NCBI GenBank assembly: GCA_902761275.1
Contig: CACWJS010000003.1
Location: forward strand, 1 to 59,735
Reading direction: 5' to 3'
DNA length: 59,735 bases
From: an uncultured bacterium
GTDB lineage: Bacteria > Verrucomicrobiota > Kiritimatiellia > RFP12 > UBA1067
Within the stretch, counting starts at the first letter, position 1. Each line of letters starts with the position of its first letter. A program made the position numbers and the translations under genes. Positions 56,658-59,735 of the stretch are shown piece after piece. The notes beneath the pieces were generated by a model that was not told where the DNA came from, made no database searches, and was given only the letters and a program-made list of their open reading frames with translations.

Positions 56658-57333
56658 CCTGACACAGCTCAGGATGCTCGAGGAACTCGACGGGCTTCTC
56701 CTCGTCGATAAGCCTGCGGGCATCGCGTTCTCGTCTGTCGTAAAGACGGTAAAGCGCAAGTTCAATCTTGTGAAGGTCGGTCACGGTGGCTCCCTGGATG
56801 CGATGGCGTCTGGGCTTTTCGTCGTTCTCCTCGGCGGTGCGAACAAGTTCGTCGGTGACATAATGGGCGCGGACCGTTCGTACACGGGAACGATGAAGTT
56901 CGGCGAGACGACCGACACGGGCGACCGCTATGGCAGGCCGATTCCTCTTCCTGAACGCGTGATGAAGCCGGGAGAGGCGAAGGGCGATCTCTTTCAGACG
57001 GAGCCGCGCTTCTGCGCCGTTCGCCGCGAGGGCTTGGCGCAGTACGACATCGCCGATACAGGCGAGCATACGCAGTTTCTCGCGCACGTCTACCGCTTCG
57101 AAGTCGGCGAGAAGGACGCGTCGTCTGGTGAGTCCGCCTTTTCGCTCGTCGCCTCGAAGGGCGTGATAGTTCGCGCTCTCGCGCAGGACCTCGGCGCGAC
57201 GCTTATGTCGCTGCGGCGCACGAAGATCGGCAAGCTCTCCATTGATGACGCGATTCCGTTTGACAAGCTTCTTGAAACAGACATCGGAAACCTTCCGTCA
57301 TGCGTAGTGCCGATTTCCAGAGCGTTGCGGTAG
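56650..57333 (+). CDS. truB: tRNA pseudouridine-55 synthase
   Basis: A 227-residue pseudouridine synthase. It shows GLLLVDKPAGIAFSSVVKTV and the catalytic Asp in GHGGSLDAMASGLFVVLLGG (family GHTGTLDPLATG), then TDTGDRYGRPI and RRTKIGKLSIDDAI. Several motif positions depart from the consensus and the C-terminal extension is short, but the catalytic residue is kept. It overlaps both rbfA and ribF. Confidence 0.9.
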   Translation: MANLTQLRMLEELDGLLLVDKPAGIAFSSVVKTVKRKFNLVKVGHGGSLDAMASGLFVVLLGGANKFVGDIMGADRSYTGTMKFGETTDTGDRYGRPIPLPERVMKPGEAKGDLFQTEPRFCAVRREGLAQYDIADTGEHTQFLAHVYRFEVGEKDASSGESAFSLVASKGVIVRALAQDLGATLMSLRRTKIGKLSIDDAIPFDKLLETDIGNLPSCVVPISRALR

Positions 57334-58133
57334 GCTTTTTCGACGGCGTCCACCTAGGACACCAGGCCATCCTGAAAGGCGCCGAGGCGGCGCTTACTTT
57401 CCGCAACCACCCGCTGGCCGTTCTTTCGCCCGACAGGGCGCCGCGGCTTTTGATGGACGCCGAGGAACGCCTTGCCACGATCCGCGCATGCGGAGCAAGG
57501 GAAGTCGTCGCGCTCAATTTCACGCCAGAGTTTGCACGTCTTTCGCCCGAGGAGTTTCTTGCGACGGCGGGGATCACGCGCAAGGTAAAAGTCAGGTGCG
57601 GCGACAACTGGCGCTTCGGGCGCGGCGGAGCTGCCGACGCGACTTGGCTTCGCGCGCACGGATACTCGGTCGAGGTCGTTCCGGCAGTGGAGTATCGCGG
57701 CGAAACCGTTTCCTCGACGCGCATCCGCGCCGCGCTCGAGCGTGGCGAGGTCGAGGATGCCTGTGCCATGCTTGGGCGGCCGTTCGAGGTGCGCGGCGAG
57801 GTTTTCGCGGGGAAGGGCGAGGGCTCGCGTCTTGGCTATCCAACGGTGAACTTAAAGCCGAGCTCGCTCAACATTCGGCTTCCGCTCGGCGTCTATGCGG
57901 TCGAGGCGGGCGGTGTACGCGCAGTCGCGAACTACGGCTTTGCGCCGACGTTTGGCGAACGCGCGTGGGAAGAGCCTGTCGTAGAGGTTCATTTTCTGCG
58001 GCAAGCGCCTGACACGCAGAACGGCTTTGCGGAAGTGAAGCTTCTTCGCTTCCTGCGTGCAGAGCAAAAGTTTGATTCTCCCGATGCGCTTAAATCACAG
58101 ATCGCGCGCGACTGCGCCGCCGCATTGGCGTGA
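57300..58133 (+). CDS. ribF: Bifunctional riboflavin kinase / FAD synthetase
   Basis: A 277-residue enzyme making FMN and FAD. The N-terminal adenylyltransferase domain has VAVGFFDGVHLGHQAILKGA and STRIRAALERGEVEDACAML. The C-terminal kinase domain has GRPFEVRGEVFAGKGEGSRL, GYPTVNLKP and GVYAVEAGGVRAVANYGFAPT. It is shorter than the usual 300-310 residues, mostly at the N-terminus, which begins close to the catalytic loop. It overlaps truB by 34 bases; the start at 57300 is the plausible ATG. Confidence 0.92.
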   Translation: MRSADFQSVAVGFFDGVHLGHQAILKGAEAALTFRNHPLAVLSPDRAPRLLMDAEERLATIRACGAREVVALNFTPEFARLSPEEFLATAGITRKVKVRCGDNWRFGRGGAADATWLRAHGYSVEVVPAVEYRGETVSSTRIRAALERGEVEDACAMLGRPFEVRGEVFAGKGEGSRLGYPTVNLKPSSLNIRLPLGVYAVEAGGVRAVANYGFAPTFGERAWEEPVVEVHFLRQAPDTQNGFAEVKLLRFLRAEQKFDSPDALKSQIARDCAAALA

Positions 58134-58192
58134 CGCTGCTACGGTGGTTTGCTGCTACATGACCTTAATCGACTCTGGCTGTCTCTTACTAT

Positions 58193-58215
58193 ATTTCGTC
58201 CGCATCATAATCGCA
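58193..58215. repeat. Dispersed 24-base repeat, degenerate copy 3
   Basis: ATTTCGTCCGCATCATAATC plus GCA, preceded by a CTTAATCGACTCT piece like the tandem repeat at 4367-4420. Same orientation as the other copies. Confidence 0.6.
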
Positions 58216-58251
58216 TTTCATCATTTCCTCGCTCTGCTACTCACGGATTTT

Positions 58252-58260
58252 TGGTAAACT
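58252..58260 (+). promoter_or_regulatory. Weak extended -10 box
   Basis: TGGTAAACT, 9 bases before the ATG at 58270. Confidence 0.35.
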
Positions 58261-58269
58261 GTTCCTGAA

Positions 58270-59304
58270 ATGAAAAAGCCGCTGCCAGTCAAGATCGTCG
58301 AGGTACTCGGTTGGATGTATGTCGCGCTGTCGGTCGTGTGGATCATCGTGCAGATCGTAGCGCAGGTTTTCGGGATAGACCAAGAGGGCGAGATCTGGCC
58401 ATTGGTTTTGTGCGGCTCTTTCCCGCTTCTGCTGTCGCTTGGAATGGCTTTGTCGCTGCGGCGCGGACGGCGCGGATGGTTCCTTGTCCCGCACACGGTT
58501 ATCTTGTCGCTCTTTCTGCTGTGTGCGATTGCGTCGCTATGCGCTTCTGTGTCGCTTGGGGGTGCTGTTGTTACGGGACTGGTCGTGCTTCTGCTGGTCG
58601 CCCCCATTGTCCTGCTTTGGTGCCCCTCTGCGTCCCGATGGTTCAATGAGATGTCTGGCGACGATTCGCCGCGTCCTGCTGGCTGTGCGCTTTTCATGCT
58701 TTTAGTCATTCTTGGCGGCATAGGTGGTTGCATCTTCTCGGATTATCAAGCCCGCAATGTCATGCGAATCTCTCGGTTGAACGTCATGTCCTTTCGCGCA
58801 AGAGAGTTGTCGGGGATGATGGCCGAGAATGAAGAAGCCAAGAAGGCAGGAGCCGAATGGATCGATCCGGCGGTCTGCACGAATTCGACGCAGTTCATCC
58901 GTGCGCTCGTGGAGAAGTCCGGTAATGACATCGGCTGTGAGGACTTCTGGTGCGTGGCGGTCAATCCGCCGGATGACGACATATTTCCAGTTCTCGTCAC
59001 GGCGAACATTGACCCTCGCGAACTGCTGAATCCATCGGACGCTGACGCGCGGCTGACGCTGGTTTGCCCGAAGAAGGTGTGGGGCGGTGTCTGTCGCGAC
59101 TTCTGCGAGAAGGGCGCGGTGGTTGTCTACAAGAACGGTGTCTCCCAGACCCTGAAGCGTAAGTGGGCGCGTCCGTGGCTGATGTTCCGAAGTGCCGATT
59201 CGTCACGTGACGACATCCCCATCCCTCGCCCCGACACCTATTACCTGACGCCGACGGGACGGGTGGAGGTCTTGTCAAATCAGCCGACACTTCCATTGCC
59301 TTAA
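58270..59304 (+). CDS. Unknown membrane protein
   Basis: A 344-residue protein. Four hydrophobic segments lie in the first half (about 10-35, 45-62, 75-92, 96-117) and one at 137-155, followed by a soluble C-terminal domain of about 180 residues (GAEWIDPAVCTNSTQFIRAL; VNPPDDDIFPVLVTANIDPR; PDTYYLTPTGRVEVLSNQ). The soluble part resembles pilin-like or prepilin-type domains that end with variable loops, but no family is claimed. A bidirectional-looking hairpin separates it from the convergent gene. Confidence 0.6.
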   Translation: MKKPLPVKIVEVLGWMYVALSVVWIIVQIVAQVFGIDQEGEIWPLVLCGSFPLLLSLGMALSLRRGRRGWFLVPHTVILSLFLLCAIASLCASVSLGGAVVTGLVVLLLVAPIVLLWCPSASRWFNEMSGDDSPRPAGCALFMLLVILGGIGGCIFSDYQARNVMRISRLNVMSFRARELSGMMAENEEAKKAGAEWIDPAVCTNSTQFIRALVEKSGNDIGCEDFWCVAVNPPDDDIFPVLVTANIDPRELLNPSDADARLTLVCPKKVWGGVCRDFCEKGAVVVYKNGVSQTLKRKWARPWLMFRSADSSRDDIPIPRPDTYYLTPTGRVEVLSNQPTLPLP

Positions 59305-59318
59305 TGCGAAATGGCTAC

Positions 59319-59344
59319 AATCCGCGGCGAATCCGCCGCGGATT
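59319..59344. terminator. Hairpin between convergent genes
   Basis: AATCCGCGGCG-aatc-CGCCGCGGATT is a perfect 11-base-pair stem, followed by TGTCAT and preceded by ACAA. It probably terminates both strands. Confidence 0.7.
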
Positions 59345-59370
59345 TGTCATAAGGCGTGACTCCTTTTCCG

Positions 59371-59735
59371 CTACTGGTTGATCGTCACGTTCGAATTGAC
59401 GATGGTGATCGACTTCTGCTCAACGGTAGCTGGCGCGGACTGTGCGACGGCTACAGTGGAGAGCGTGCCGAAGTTCGACCAGCAGCTGATTGGGCTTTTG
59501 TGCGCGCGCTCGCGCTCAAGCTCGAACTTGATTGCCTCCGCGCGCGCCGCGCTTATCTTTGCGTGGAGGTTGTTGACTGGCTTCGGCGCTTCGCGGCGGA
59601 TTTCGCCGATGTTCTTCTTGTAGGTGTCGTGGAACGAGTCGTTCGGGGACGAGAATGCGCTTCTGCGCGGACCCGAATGCTGCATACGCGGGAGGTGGGT
59701 CCCGCTTTGCTGGACATGGTGCCCACGTCCGCCGG
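59371..59735 (-). CDS. Unknown protein, C-terminal part (runs off the right edge)
   Basis: On the minus strand the frame is open from the window edge to the TAG/TAA region at 59371, giving about 121 codons. They include SPNDSFHDTYKKNIGEIRRE, a charged helical stretch (AARAEAIKFELERERAHK) and a hydrophobic polar ending (SITIVNSNVTINQ). The first internal ATG is at 59685 but the frame stays open upstream, so the true start is probably outside. No family was recognised. Confidence 0.45.
   Translation of the reverse strand, partial: GGRGHHVQQSGTHLPRMQHSGPRRSAFSSPNDSFHDTYKKNIGEIRREAPKPVNNLHAKISAARAEAIKFELERERAHKSPISCWSNFGTLSTVAVAQSAPATVEQKSITIVNSNVTINQ

Noticed and set aside
59371-59735. Prophage structural gene
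   Set aside because: Only a fragment is visible, with no neighbouring phage genes or recognisable phage motif.

Overview
The window reads as chromosomal DNA of an uncultured PVC-group bacterium, most probably a Kiritimatiellota/Verrucomicrobiota-like gut lineage. This is inferred from gene content, not from a marker gene: a V-type ATPase operon with its DUF2764 partner, secreted GH95 and GH20 enzymes, LamG-like secreted proteins, a TadC/FHA/PEGA locus, an alpha-toroid 'cyclase-like' membrane protein, MEMO1-AMMECR1 plus radical SAM, and a glycine-rich RRM protein. No rRNA, tRNA, CRISPR array, integrase or transposase was recognised. Many genes are preceded by an extended -10 box TGGTATAAT (or TGGTAAAAT), sometimes with TTGAC(G/T) 18 bases upstream. 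In five cases the box lies only 6-8 bases from the start codon, which suggests leaderless mRNAs.

Layout. 1-1698 (minus): V-ATPase A (partial), DUF2764, E. 1828-3915: secreted GH95 enzyme. 3916-10087: an accessory region, visibly richer in A+T in its genes, with an EcoRI-type adenine methylase, a DUF262-HNH nuclease, small unknown genes and an AbiEi/AbiEii pair. 10391-13130: three overlapping genes for unknown exported proteins. 13176-15449 (minus): RecD2. 15450-16272: repeats around a broken GxxExxY gene. 16273-24393: TonB receptor, a pseudopilin fused to a GH2-like protein lacking its catalytic core, TadC-like protein, FHA protein, PEGA protein. 24394-33381: housekeeping genes (TlyA, HisH, HisF, GuaA, AzlC-like, AmmeMemoRadiSam, YfcE-like, thiamine diphosphokinase, Maf, QueC). 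33421-44883: a sugar/glycan cluster (XylR-type regulator, LamG protein, sugar porter, TIM-barrel protein, SIS protein, PfkB kinase, GH20-like enzyme, Gfo/Idh oxidoreductase). 45046-59304: envelope proteins and housekeeping genes (RNase HII, FolP, L,D-transpeptidase, exonuclease, beta-CASP nuclease, GpmI, RbfA, TruB, RibF).

The most unusual property is a population of short tandem arrays with units of 7-10 bases and short palindromes, found between genes and also in frame inside conserved genes. Unit families seen include AGCTTRG, GTTGAARR (= TTTCAACY), CTCTCAA, GTGTTTGA, GGAGTGGA/CTCACCCA, GCGCAGAG, AATCCTGTM and CACGAATK. Three genes are bracketed by such arrays in inverted orientation: an S23/IVP four-helix-bundle gene (heptamers), a truncated GxxExxY gene (31-base identical inverted arms) and the EcoRI-type methylase (octamers). 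In the sugar cluster several heptamer arrays begin inside the stop codon of one gene and end at the start codon of the next. Two bipartite elements occur twice, once inside a coding sequence and once between genes. Copies of one element differ by exactly one 8-base unit. The repeat family with its bracketed genes is the best candidate here for an undescribed mobile or repeat-propagating system. How it works cannot be seen from this sequence.
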